Source of the DNA: Costus lasius
Taxonomy: Eukaryota; Streptophyta; Magnoliopsida; Zingiberales; Costaceae
Assembly (NCBI GenBank): GCA_027563935.2
Contig: CM050449.1
Coordinates: 14,646,501-14,710,500, forward strand
DNA: 64,000 nucleotides
Direction of reading: 5' to 3'
The position numbers and the translations under genes were made by a program. Under the pieces are notes generated by a model. That model was not told the origin of the DNA. It saw only the letters and a list, made by a program, of their open reading frames with translations, and ran no database searches. The number at the start of each line of letters is the position of its first letter. Position 1 is the stretch's first letter. Shown piece after piece: positions 9,403-20,676 of this stretch.

Positions 9403-12036
9403 GATGAATCTACGGTAGAAGTTTGCCAGACCCAGAAAAGACCGCAGTTGAGTCACACTGGAAGGACTAGGCCAATCCCAAATGGCCTTAATCTTATCAT
9501 TGTCCATCCTCACACTGCCTTGGGACACAACATGTCCTAAAAACTGAATCTCTGTCTGTGCAAACTCACACTTTTCTGCCTTTAGATACAACTTGTTATC
9601 TCGGAGAACTTGCAGTATTTGCTTCAGATGCTTCTCGTGCTCCTTTAAATCAGATGAATATACCACTATATCATCTAAATAAACCACCACGAACTTATCC
9701 AAAAATGGATTTAGGATATTGTTCATGAGGTTGCAAAAAGTAGCAGGAGCATTGGTTAGCCCAAAAGGCATAACCATGAACTCAAACGAGCCATACCGCG
9801 TGACACAAGTAGTCTTCGGCTCATCCCCCTCAGCAATGCGCACCTGCCAATATCCTGATCTCAAGTCCAATTTACTGAAGATTTTGGCATTTGCCAATCT
9901 ATCCAACAGATCTTGAATCAGCGGGATGGGATAGGCATTGCGCACTGTGACTTTGTTTAACGCTCTATAATCCACGCACATGCGCAAGCTCCCATCTTTC
10001 TTCTTCTGGAACAGGACAGGTGCTCCATACGGTGCCTTTGAGGGTTGGATGTACCCTGACTCTAAGAGCTCATTCAACTGTTTTCTAAGCTCTGCCAGTT
10101 CTAACGGTGGCATGCGGTAGGGAGGCTGGGCTGGAGGTACTGCTCCAGGGACTAACTCAATCTGATGATCTATGTCCCTCCTGGGAGGCAGTACCTTGGG
10201 CATCTCTGGTGGGATAACATCTGCATACTCTTTCAACAAAGCTCCAACAGAACGTGGTACTGATGTCAATATGCTCTCTAATGAAGTTTCAGCAGCCCCC
10301 ATAATGACTTCTTTTCCTTTTCTGCTACGAGAACTGGAGGAAGTGGCCAGTTCCCTCACATCCCTCATAACTGGTCTAGGATCTGAATCCACCTGGGGAT
10401 GGTCTTCCACTAATCTGATATGAGCTAAGTATGTGGAAGCCCCATGCCTCACTCCATTTGCTAGGGAGGTAGGAGTGAGCTCCTTCTCCTTCGCTTTCTT
10501 CTTCTCCTCTTTCATCCCAGTAAAGCAAGGGATGAAACAAGGATTCTTTTCATCCAGTACTAACAAACTGTTGAGATGTGGCATTGGGGTGGCCTTTGCT
10601 CTTCTCAGAAGGTCCATGCCCACAATGACATCGAAGACATCTAGTTGAGTAACTAGCACTGTGCATTTCCCACTCCAGGGACCCATTTTCACTGGGACAT
10701 CATAGGATATGCCCATAGCTTTTCTTGCCTCAGCATTGACTGTCTTCACATGGGTGTTACTGGTCGTCGTCTTCAGCTTAAGTTGCTCTCGCAACCTATC
10801 CGACACAAATAAGTGAGTGGCCCCAGTATCCACCATGGCTGCAATTTCTACTCCGTTCAGGCTGATATTGGTATACATCAGTGGGGAAGATCTCACTGAC
10901 ACATTTGCAATAACCAATGGGTTAACAGATGCAAACCCCTGTGAATCTTCTTTTCCTGCGTCCTTCTTATCTGCTAGGACCGCAGCTATTGCTCTCTTGG
11001 TAGGACAATCCCTCATCACGTGAGGGCCATTGCACACAAAGCAGGCCAGCTTCCTCTTGGGACTAGACTCATTCCTCTTTTTCTGCACTGGAGGTGTCCT
11101 CTGATGAGTCTGAGGAACTGGTGCTTTACTCTTTTGCTTGTATTTGGGGACGTACTTCTTCTTACCCTTGTCTGGCACACGGGTATGGGAAGATGAAGAA
11201 GTCACTCCCCCAGCTTGAGGTCTAGTACCTCTCATATCTAACAGAGCGTCTGCAGCTACCACGGCATCTCTGTAGGTCGTTACTCCCTGTCTCCTGAGCT
11301 CTAACAGTGCCCAGTCCTGAAGACCTCCTAGAAATGATATGAATTTCTCCTCTTCACTCATGTTAGGGATCTCCAGAAGCAATGTGGCAAATTGCTTGAC
11401 ATAATCCCTTACAGTGCCGGTCTGCCTCAAACTTCTGAACTGCATGCGAGCAGTAAATAAGGTGTTCGCAGGTCTAAATTGAGCTCTCATCTCTAACTTT
11501 AGATCCTCCCACGACACAACCTCGGGATGCTCTCCCTCGGTCCTCGGGGCTACAGAAGTCCTCCACCAGACTTTGGCATCTCCCGTGAGGAACGATGCAC
11601 AAACCTCAATTCTGTCTTCTTCTGGCACCCGAGCCGCTTTGAAGTAGTGCTCCATGTCGAACAGGAAGTTTTCTAGCTCTTTCGCTACCCTGGCTCCTCC
11701 AAAGGTAGACGGGTCAGGTATATGGCGCTTCGCTACTGGCTGTGAAGGCCCGACCCCAGCTGTGGGTGTAGGCGGGTTTGAAGCTACCTGGGCTAAGGCT
11801 AGCTTCAACATGGCTACCTCAGCAGTTAGAGTCTCTACAGTAGACTCTAATCTCTGGACTCTGGCATCATTAACATGCTCATAATGTAACTGGAGTTCCC
11901 TGAGCGTCTGCATCCGCTCAGCTAGTGGATCTCCTTGCCATTCTGCCTCATCTATCCCAACAGCCATCTCTAATCTGGTGAACCTATCATCCAGATCTAG
12001 CAACCCTGGTAACTCTGAAGTACCTGTCTCTGCCAT
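9403..12036 (-). pseudogene. Element A gag-pol, 3' truncated (gag, protease, RT)
   Basis: The frame is open from the ATG at 12036 and, past the junction, reads into LTR E until a stop at 9253, giving 927 codons of which about 878 are genuine. The order is an N-terminal helical segment, gag ([14 protein letters not shown], then [14 protein letters not shown]), zinc knuckle [13 protein letters not shown], aspartic protease DTGATH, and reverse transcriptase with [20 protein letters not shown] and the YLDDIVVYS active site. The zinc knuckle is CX2CX3HX4C, one residue shorter than the usual retroviral form. The RT palm is present, but RNase H and integrase are deleted. Full-length relatives C and D are about 1590 codons. 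Confidence 0.88.
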
Positions 12037-12230
12037 CTGGTGCTGTGATGGGTGAACTGTGCTGACGGTTGAATGGACCCCGAAACTGATCGATAAGTCG
12101 TGTAACTGAGGATTTACGCCCCGGCGCTAAGCACCGACGTACGCAACTCCCAAACAGCACAACGACTCACGTCTATATCTCGGTGTCACACACAACCACT
12201 GCTTGTCAGGTTGAGTTGTTGCTGCGCGTG

Positions 12231-12243
12231 GGCTCTGATACCA
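12231..12243 (-). other. Element A primer-binding site
   Basis: GGCTCTGATACCA is the complement of TGGTATCAGAGCC, the plant tRNA-iMet PBS. It lies four bases inside the 5' LTR end (12248). Confidence 0.85.
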
Positions 12244-12247
12244 CAAT

Positions 12248-13972
12248 TGTCACGCCCCAATTTTTCGCTGTGTAAATTGAGGGTGATGGCACGACTTACA
12301 CACTGTGTAACTCTGGTATCACAAGTTACACAGAGCGTAACCCGTCAGCCTAACACTCAAATACACGCGCTCTATGCACGTGCGCGATGCGGAAGTCTAA
12401 GATCGATGCGCCAACTCCAACCACACTGGACCCCTGATGGGTAAGTCTCGTGCCCCGATCAAATGCCTCTGCGCTCTGTGGATCACTGCGCTCCCGGGCT
12501 GATATCTGATGGTCTGGGCCTAATCTTCTCCTAGCCCTAGACCTACGTCAATGAGCGGCGGGTGGGCAGCACACGTTGCTCCTCAACCCAATATGCCTCT
12601 CAAAGACCGTCCTTAATACGTAGCGCCCTGTGTAAGTACACACACCAGAATCACAGGCAATGCAATAGTCGGGCACTAGACATATGCCCCGATCCTAAGC
12701 AGTATATCGACCACTACACCACAAGGAGGGTACGCCCTATGAAGTAGGTGCGCCCGCCCCTAATCACACCGAGGCCTCAGCTGGCCAGGCAGTACACAAT
12801 GATATATATAAAGTGAGGAAAACCCCTCCACTACCCAATGTGGGCTGAGGGATCAAAAACCTCACACTAACTACTCACAAGCGTCTTATACAACGAATTA
12901 CAATGCCCTAACTACGAAAGCATGTAAATGTACCTCCAAGGATCGCCCGACCCTTGGGAGCCTTTTGTACAAGTTGGCTTTAGTTGCTTCTCGCCGGAAA
13001 ACCACTTTAGACCGCCGGAAACTCCTTCCCAATGCTGCCCAAGTTGCTGCCCCCTTGAAGCTCCAACAAGCCGAATGCAAGGGGACTCCTTCCCCTTTGC
13101 TGCCGTGAGAGGGGGAACACCTTCCCCCTTGGATCCGAGTGGAAGAAGCCCTTTCTTCCTTGCTGCCGAGAGTGGGGAGCACTCTCCCCTTGCTGCCGGA
13201 AATGGGGACTCCTTCCCCTTTGGTTGCTGCACCTCCAAGACCCAATACCTCTCAAGGTATCGCACTCCTTGAGCTCAAGGAGCCTCCTTCTCGCCGGAGA
13301 AGAAGGTGGAAGCAAGCTGCCGGTGAAGACTCAAGCTGGCCGAGAGTGGGCTGCTGCTCTCCTTTCGGATCTCCTCCAAGGCTCAGCTATCCAAAGGATG
13401 CCGCACCCTTTGAGCTCTCTCAAAGGGCCTTCAGCTCACCGGAGGTGAAGGTGGAAGGGATCGCCGGAGGTGAAGATGGAATCGCCCCAAAATCGCCCAC
13501 AAGCAAGCAGCCGCAAGTCTCTCGGATGAGTCTTCTCTCCTTCACGAATTAGGGCTGCCCCCTAATCCATTTGCGCCCAATGCTCATCAGCCCTCCATTG
13601 ATGCTTTGAGATTGGTGAAGTCTATGAAGAATATAAGAGGATGCGCCAATGCTTCTTATCAGCGAATGACCCAAGCTCGGGTTGGCCATCCCTTTCAACA
13701 TAAGCATTAGCACTCTCCTAGGTCATGGGTTCGAGACTCACCCATGCCATATTTTTTTTTCTGTGCTTGTACACTCTTGTACAAGGCTATAATTTTTGCT
13801 AAGTGTCCCATGCTCCTCCATGGTCCATGCAAAACATCTTAATCCATTTATTATTGGTTTTGCCCCCTTCTACATCAGGCCTCATCCCAAAATGAGGGTC
13901 TCTCCCTGCTCATAACCTCTATGAGTATGCAGAGGGGTCTGGGTGTGTACCCCGCACACCCAGGTCGTCACA
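12248..13972 (-). repeat. Element A 5' LTR (1725 bp)
   Basis: TG...CA termini on the minus strand: TGTGACGACC from 13972 and GGGGCGTGACA ending at 12248. It is a distinct subfamily from the B, C and D LTRs but shares the terminal 20 bp and an antisense tRNA-like block (13660-13760). Frames of 100-140 codons within it show no family resemblance and are not treated as genes. Confidence 0.85.
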
Positions 13973-13977
13973 CTAAG
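13973..13977. repeat. CTAAG target copy between A and B
   Basis: The five bases separate the A LTR terminus (...GTCACA) from the B LTR terminus (TGTGAGACC...). The same five bases recur at 22351-22355 (B/C junction) and 30937-30941 (C/E junction). In the host C-type LTR the reverse complement CTTAG is LTR position 182-186 (compare 22537-22541). Confidence 0.9.
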
Positions 13978-15656
13978 TGTGAGACCCTGGGTATATTGGG
14001 GTTATACCCCAGCCCATCCCATGGACTCAATGAGGTTTGAGTAGGGATTGGGAGAGCTTAGCAAGGGAGAATACACATGCAAAAATGCTAAGTCCATTGT
14101 AGGAGGTTACATGGACATTGGAGCAATATTTGAGCTTGTATGGAGGTATACAAGCCTAGCAAAAAAATATGTCATGGGCAAGACTTGAACCCAAGACCTA
14201 TGAGAGAACCAAGCCTTATGTTGCATGAGGTAACCAACCCAAGCGTGGGTCATTAGCTGAAAGAAGAGGAGGCGCCTTCCACTTAAACTCTTCTAAATGC
14301 ATAAGGGTATTTTAGACAAAAGGCAATCTAATTTGGGGATCTCGATTGGAAGAGGAACATTCGGCAAGGAGAAAGAACCGAGAGTTATGGGAGACTTTGT
14401 GTGGCGATTTGGAGGAGGGAGCTTCATCCGGCCACCCTATTCTCTCCATTTGGGCGTGATCTTGAGGTGAGCTCACGTCCCCCTTCATCCCTTCATTTCC
14501 GGCGATTTGTGGTGGTGGTTTGGAGAGGTTCCGGCCATCCTCCACTTGGTGAGTGGGCGGCAGCTTGAGGGAGCAGCCGGCCTGCACTCTTTCTTCCCCA
14601 TTTCGGCTTGGAGGACTTAGATTTGGAGGAGGTTCTGTTCTTGGGGGTTTGTGTTGAGGGAGGCTCACGCAACAGCCCCTTCTTGCCCTAGTTTTGGAGT
14701 GAGTTGCTCAGCCATCCGATTGGGTTCCTTGGAGGAAGGAACCGGCTGTTCTTGGAGTCTTGGTGGCGGGCTACTTGAAGGAGATCTGATCTTGCTGTCC
14801 ATTGAAGTGTGTAATCAAGGGTGCAGCCCTTGTGTTTGATACATTGCCCCTTTGGAGGAAAAGGGGGCTGTTTTGAGGAGAAAGGGCTGACCGGCTACCA
14901 CTTGATCATCACCTATACATTGGGGCTACTTGCTGTCCATTGGAGAGCTTGCTGTCCATTAAGGGGCTGAGGGAGTCCCTTGGAGCTTTTGGAGCTTACA
15001 ACCACCTAGGAGGGCGATCCTAGGGTGGTGCCTCAAGTGCTTGCACTTGAGGAGTATTCTTGGAGCTTGGAGTGAAGACCGGCCGCCTTGGAGGTTGATC
15101 TTCATCACTAGCTTTGGAGTGGTATAGCTTACTCACTTGTGCTATTTACATTGCATTAGCTTGTAAGAACATTGTATGCACTTTATGCTATCTTGAGTAG
15201 TTGATAGGTTGTTGTTTTATCGATCGGTGTGATTATCGCTGTGTAGTTGTCGATACTTGTATTAGGGTTTGGGCATATGTCTAGTGCCCGTATTCTGTGA
15301 ACTGCCAGCGATTGTGTGGACTGTCATTTGCAGGGCGCTTAGGTTTAAGATTGTTGGTAAGGGTGCATATGGGGTTGAGAAGCAACATGTGCTTGCCACC
15401 CGCCCCTTATTGACCTAGGTCTAGGGCTAGGAGAAGGCTAGGACGCAGTTCCATCATCACAGCCTTGGAGCTCAGTTCCATCAGAGCTCAGCCCAGAGAG
15501 CGCAGAGGATCAGAGAGGTGCAGATCTTGCTTGGGAGACGATCTAGGCTATTTCCGCATTGAGGGTAGGCTGACAATCTACACAGAGGGTGTGTAGATTG
15601 TGCCATCACGCTCGGGAATTAAGGCAAAAATTTAGCACAGAATTTGGGGCGTGACA
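13978..15656 (+). repeat. Element B 5' LTR
   Basis: 1679 bp. It contains the paired palindromes at 15002-15028 (CCACCTAGGA/TCCTAGGGTGG) and 15031-15052 (10-bp perfect arms around TT), and an antisense tRNA-like block at about 14160-14260. It differs from the 3' LTR at four places I could see (near 14079, 14398, 15497 and 15582). Confidence 0.92.
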
Positions 15657-15658
15657 AC

Positions 15659-15671
15659 TGGTATCAGAGCC
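15659..15671 (+). other. Element B primer-binding site
   Basis: TGGTATCAGAGCC, two bases after the 5' LTR. It is complementary to the 3' end of plant initiator tRNA-Met. Confidence 0.9.
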
Positions 15672-15915
15672 CACTTCCAGCATAGATCAGTAGGAGTTTA
15701 CTGGGATTACCTGAGTTGGGACGAGTGAGTCAGGGATATAGACGTTAGTACAGTTACTGTTTGGGGGTTGCGTACGTCGGAGCCTAGTGCCCGGGGCGTA
15801 ATTCCTCAGTAACTTGCTAATCGGTCAGTTCCGACCATTCTGAGACTATCCCCAGTAATTCCTACAGTTCCACATATCACACCTTGATACAGAGATAGCG
15901 CCATTTACGAGGAGT

Positions 15916-18900
15916 ATGGCAGCACAGGCACAGCTCGAGGAGAGGTTCTCGAGGCTAGAGGCAGCAGTAGTGAGCATACAGCAGTCGATAGGCTTTGAGG
16001 ATGGTGAGTGGCATGGTGATCCACTTGATGAGCGTGTAGCAGCCATACACGGCATCATTCACCATGTCCAGCAGGAGACCGAGACCCAGATAGCCGAGAT
16101 GACTCATGCTTTTGAGAGTCAGATGGCGGAGATGTCCCAGGGGATGGAGAATCTCATAGTAGATCTGAACTTGGTGAAGTTAGGTCTGGCGCATGTGACG
16201 GCTCACCCACCTACACCCACAGCGCCAGCACCAGTTCAGACTACCAGACGCCATGTTCCAGAGCCCACTACCTTTGCGGGGGCGCGGGTAGCGAAGGAAG
16301 TGGAGAACTTCCTATTCGATATGGAACACTATTTTAGAGCAGCTGGTATTACAGCGGAGGAGCGGATAGAGGTTTGCGCAGCCTATCTCAGAGGCGACGC
16401 AAAGTTGTAGTGGAGAACACACATAGCCCCACGGACTGAGGGGGACGCTCCTGAGATCCCAGACTGGGATGCTCTAAAGGCTGAAATGAGGGCACATTTC
16501 AGACCTGCAGATACTTTGCACAGTGCGCGGATGGCACTGAGGTATTTGAAGCACACTGGCAACATTAGAGAATATGTGAAGCAGTTTGGCATTCTACTGC
16601 TAGAGGTGCCAAACAAGAATGAAGAAGAGAAATTTCATGATTTCATAGGTGGCTTGCAGGATTGGGCATACAGAGAACTCCAGAGGAAAGGAGTCACCAC
16701 TTATAGAGAGGCAGTAGCAGCTGCGGATGCTTTAGTGGATATGGGAGGATCCAGGTTTACTGCTACTAAGACCACTTCTTCACCACCTAGGAGGCCTACA
16801 GGGCAGGCTCAGACAAAGAAGTGGGTGCCCAACTGGAAAAAAGGAAAGGGCGTGGCACATCAACCACAGGCTCAACAGAGGAAACCACAGCCAAAGTCAC
16901 AGCCAGTGCAATATAGACCCCAACCACAGCAGGGGAAAGCTTCAACATCTGGTGCTAGTACTAGAAGAACTAGGCCAGGATGCTATATCTGCAACGGTCC
17001 TCACATGATGAGAGACTGTCCTAGGAAGCAGGGGGTTGCTTCCTTAGCACTTGGAGGTACACAGGAGGGCAAGGACGACCTTGGATGTGCGGGTGCATCT
17101 GTTAACCCGATGGTTATTGCAAATGTTTGTGTGAGGTCTAGTCCCCTGATGTATGTTGATATAAGCCTTAACGATGTTCAGATTACTGCTATGGTAGACA
17201 CGGGCGCCACTCATCTGTTTGTGTCAGATAGAGTGAAGGACAAATTGAGATTAAAGACTATGCCGTGTACCAATAATGTCAAGACTGTGAATGCAGACCC
17301 AAGGAAAGCATCCGGAGTATCATACGACGTGCCAGTTAGGCTTGGTTCTTGGTCAGGGCGTGTACATGCTATGGTGACAGCCCTAGATGATTTTGATGTG
17401 ATAGTGGGCATGGACTTGCTTCGGCGCGCGAAGGTAGTCCCAATGCCTCACTTGAACGGATTGCAGATAGTTGACGAGCGATCACCTTGTTTTCTTCCTT
17501 GCCACACTGCGGCAAAGGTTGAAAGTAATAACAAGGGCAAAGAGGTGGTGGCAGCATCTATTGTAGCCAAAGGTCTTCGACGTGGAGAGACCACTTACCT
17601 AGCACATGTCAGGGTAGTGGAGGATCTTCCTCAGAGAGTTTCGACACTTGAGCAGCCGAGAGGACACAGGGGAGGTCCGGCCAGCCTTCCTAGTTCTAGT
17701 AGGAGCCGAGGAGTTGAGACCAGTATGGGAGCGGCGGAGATGACTTTGGATGATCGTGTCAGACAGTTACCTGCACCTATAGGGGGTTTGTTACAGGAGT
17801 ACCAGGATGTAGTACCGCCAGAGATGCCGAAGGTGTTACCACCTAGGCGTGACATTGACCATACCATTGAGTTGATTCCAGGGGCTGTTCCACCAGCCCA
17901 GGCACCTTACAGGATGCCTCCTGCTGAGTTAGAGGAACTCAGGAAACAGTTGGATGAATTGCTAGAGTCTGGGTACATCCAACCTTCTAAAGCACCTTAT
18001 GGAGCACCTGTACTTTTCCAGAGGAAGAAGGATGGATCAATGAGGATGTGTGTAGACTATAGGGCTCTTAACAAGGTGACTGTTAAGAACTCCTATCCTA
18101 TACCTTTGATCCAGGATTTGATAGACCGTTTGGTTCATGCAAAGGTCTTTAGTAAACTAGACCTTCGTTCCGGATATTGGCAGGTCAGAATAGCAGAAGG
18201 AGATGAATCCAAGACCACTTGTGTGACAAGATATGGGTCTTATGAGTTTTTGGTTATGCCATTTGGGCTAACCAACGCTCCAGCTACATTTTGCAATCTG
18301 ATGAACAACATCCTACATACTTTTTTGGATAAGTTTGTAGTGGTGTACTTGGATGATATTGTGATTTACTCTGATAGCTTGGAGGAGCACACAGAGCACC
18401 TGAGGCAGGTGTTGTCAGTCTTGAGGCAAAACCAGTTATATTTGAAACTGGAGAAGTGTGAATTTGCCCAGAAGGAGGTAGAATTTCTGGGACACATCGT
18501 TGGAGGAGGGCAAGTGCGAATGGATGAAAGGAAGGTGGCGGCCATTGTGGATTGGCCAGCCCCTACTTCTGTTAGCACCCTGAGATCTTTTCTAGGGTTG
18601 GCTAATTTTTATAGGCGGTTCATAAAGGACTACTCTAAGGTTGTAGCTCCTTTGACCGACCTGCTGAGGAAAGATGTTTCCTGGTGTTGGGAGGAGAGAC
18701 ACCAGAGGGCATTTTATGATCTGAAGGAGAGGGTTACTTCAGAGCCGATACTGAGACTTCCTGATTTTACTTTACCCTTCGAGGTACATACACATGCATC
18801 GGATAGGGCTTTGGGTGGAGTCCTAGTCCAGGAGGGTAGACCTATTGCATATGAGAGCAGGAAGCTGAAAAGTGCTGAAATGAATTACTCTGCACACGAG

Positions 18901-20676
18901 AAGGAGATGCTTGCTGTTGTGCATTGCTTGAGAACTTGGAGAGTGTACTTGCTGGGGAGCAAGTTCACTGTTAAAACTGATAATGTAGCCAACACATTTT
19001 TCCAGACCCAAAAGAAGTTATCAGCGAGACAGGCTAGGTGGCAGGAGCAGCTAGCCGAGTTTGATTTTGGGTGGGAACATAAACCGGGGCGCATTCATCA
19101 GGTGCCTGATGCACTCAGCCGGATTGCAGTGGTAGCTTCTTGTTGTGCTTTGTCCTATGCTCAGAGCAAAATTATTGGACTTATCAGAGATTCAGCACTG
19201 GCGGATCAGACCTATGAGAAACTGTTATCTCAGATTAGGAAGGGGGTCATCCGGAGATATTACATTAGTGATGAAGGTCTGATCATGGCAAAAGGAGACC
19301 GACCTTATGTCCCAGCCTCAGGGAATATTAGGTTCGGCTTGATGAGAGAATACCATGACACCGTGTGGGCGGGTCATCCAAGAGGCAAAAGAATGTATGC
19401 CTTGATCAGCAGAGCGTGGTATTGGCCGGGGATGAAGGAGGATATTGAGCACTATACAAAGACTTGTCATGTGTGTCAGCAGGACAAGGTAGAAAGGAGG
19501 AAAGAAGCAGGGCTTTTACAGCCATTACCTATTCCTGAGAGACCTTTCACATCTATATCCATGGATTTCATCACCCACTTCCCCAAAGTAGAAGGGATGG
19601 CATCTGTCTTTGTGGTAGTGGACAGATGTAGCAAGTATGCTGTATTTGCTGCTGCACCTGAGGTTTGCACAGCAGAGGTTACTGCTAACCTCTTTCTGAC
19701 AAATGTGGTAAAACATTTTGGGTTACCCAAGGAGATTATCAGTGATAGGGATCCTAGTAGATTCACAGGGAGATTCTGGACTTCCCTTTTCAAAAGATTG
19801 GGTACTGATTTGAAGATGTCAACAGCATACCATCCCCAGACTGATGGTCAAACTGAAAGAATTAATGCATTACTGGAGGAGTATTTGAGACACTTTGTTT
19901 CTTCTACACAGAAGAACTGGTTGAACTTATTAGACACTGCTCAGTTTGCATATAATATCCAGACATCGTCTGCTACGGAGAAGAGCCCATTTGAACATGT
20001 GTTAGGGTGGCAACCTTTGACACCCATGGATACACTGAATAGGGGCGCAGGGGGAGAATGTCAGGCGGCAGTGGATTTTGTAGAGGATAGATCCGAGCTG
20101 TGGGATGAAGCTCGTGACAGCCTGAATGAGGCCAGAAACCGAATGAAGCTCTATGCTGATAGGGATAGGCGACATGTTGAGTTTACAGTTGGAGAGTTAG
20201 TCCTTCTGAAACTTACACCTCAGATGTGGAGGAAGACTGAGGCAAAGAGATATCACAGAGGCCTGATTAGGAGATATGAGGGTCCTTTCAGGATTATCAA
20301 AAGAGTAGGCCCAGTTGCTTATAAATTGGACTTACCACGATGGCTTCAGTTTTACCCCACTTTTCATGTCAGCCTATTGAAGAAATATCATACTGACGAT
20401 AGGCATCCAGACCGAGGACAGGTGAGAAGACAACCTGCGAGGGGCAGAGTTGAGTTTGCTAAGAAGCCCGTGAAATTTTTAGACCATAGAGTCTATGGTT
20501 CGGGACCACCTGGAGGTCGAAAGATGGAATTCCTAGTTCAGTGGGAGAATGAACTAGAGGAGGATGCAACCTGGGAGAAGATGGAGGACATCACCCAGTT
20601 TGAGGAGTTAGCCAGGGGATATGACCAGCTGTTGGCCTCGAGGGCGAGCGCCAATTCAGTTGGGGGAGAATTGTGA
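15916..20676 (+). pseudogene. Element B gag-pol with nonsense and active-site changes
   Basis: A single frame of about 1586 codons interrupted by TAG at 16408-16410, at the first tryptophan of the gag motif KLWWRT (TGG in D). Downstream the frame stays open to the TGA at 20674-20676, inside the first bases of the 3' LTR. The order is gag, zinc knuckle [13 protein letters not shown], protease [17 protein letters not shown], RNase H, HHCC finger and DDE integrase, and a C-terminal chromodomain ([18 protein letters not shown]...EEDATWE). The RNase H catalytic aspartate (HTDASD in C and D) is histidine here (codon 18793-18795). A duplicated TAG triplet near 19754-19759 inserts a serine just after the integrase DRDP. 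Probably mobilisable only in trans. Confidence 0.92.

Larger units (their letters stand above)
9403..13972 (-). mobile_element. Element A: chromovirus truncated after reverse transcriptase
   Basis: Minus-strand Ty3/Gypsy element with 5' LTR (13972 to 12248), PBS (12231-12243) and gag-pol (from 12036). The pol frame follows the family to FYRRFI and then, near 9403, jumps into the body of solo LTR E. RNase H, integrase, chromodomain, 3' LTR and the distal target duplication are lost. The 5' LTR begins exactly at the CTAAG shared with B and C, which implies A originally integrated in E's LTR at that site. About four extra bases at the junction (9398-9403) may be filler. Confidence 0.8.

Noticed and set aside
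12898..13552. Several 70-140 codon frames on both strands in the A LTR
   Set aside because: Low-complexity, mutually overlapping and without motifs; explained by a GC-rich repetitive LTR.
14160..14260. True tRNA gene in the LTR
   Set aside because: Box-like motifs are present, but I could not fold a full cloverleaf with an acceptor stem, and the block is repeated in every LTR; kept only as a SINE-like hypothesis.
14312..14839. Open frames of 60-120 codons inside the B LTRs (also 21006-21533)
   Set aside because: They are identical in both LTR copies, have no recognised domain and follow LTR composition; they are chance frames.
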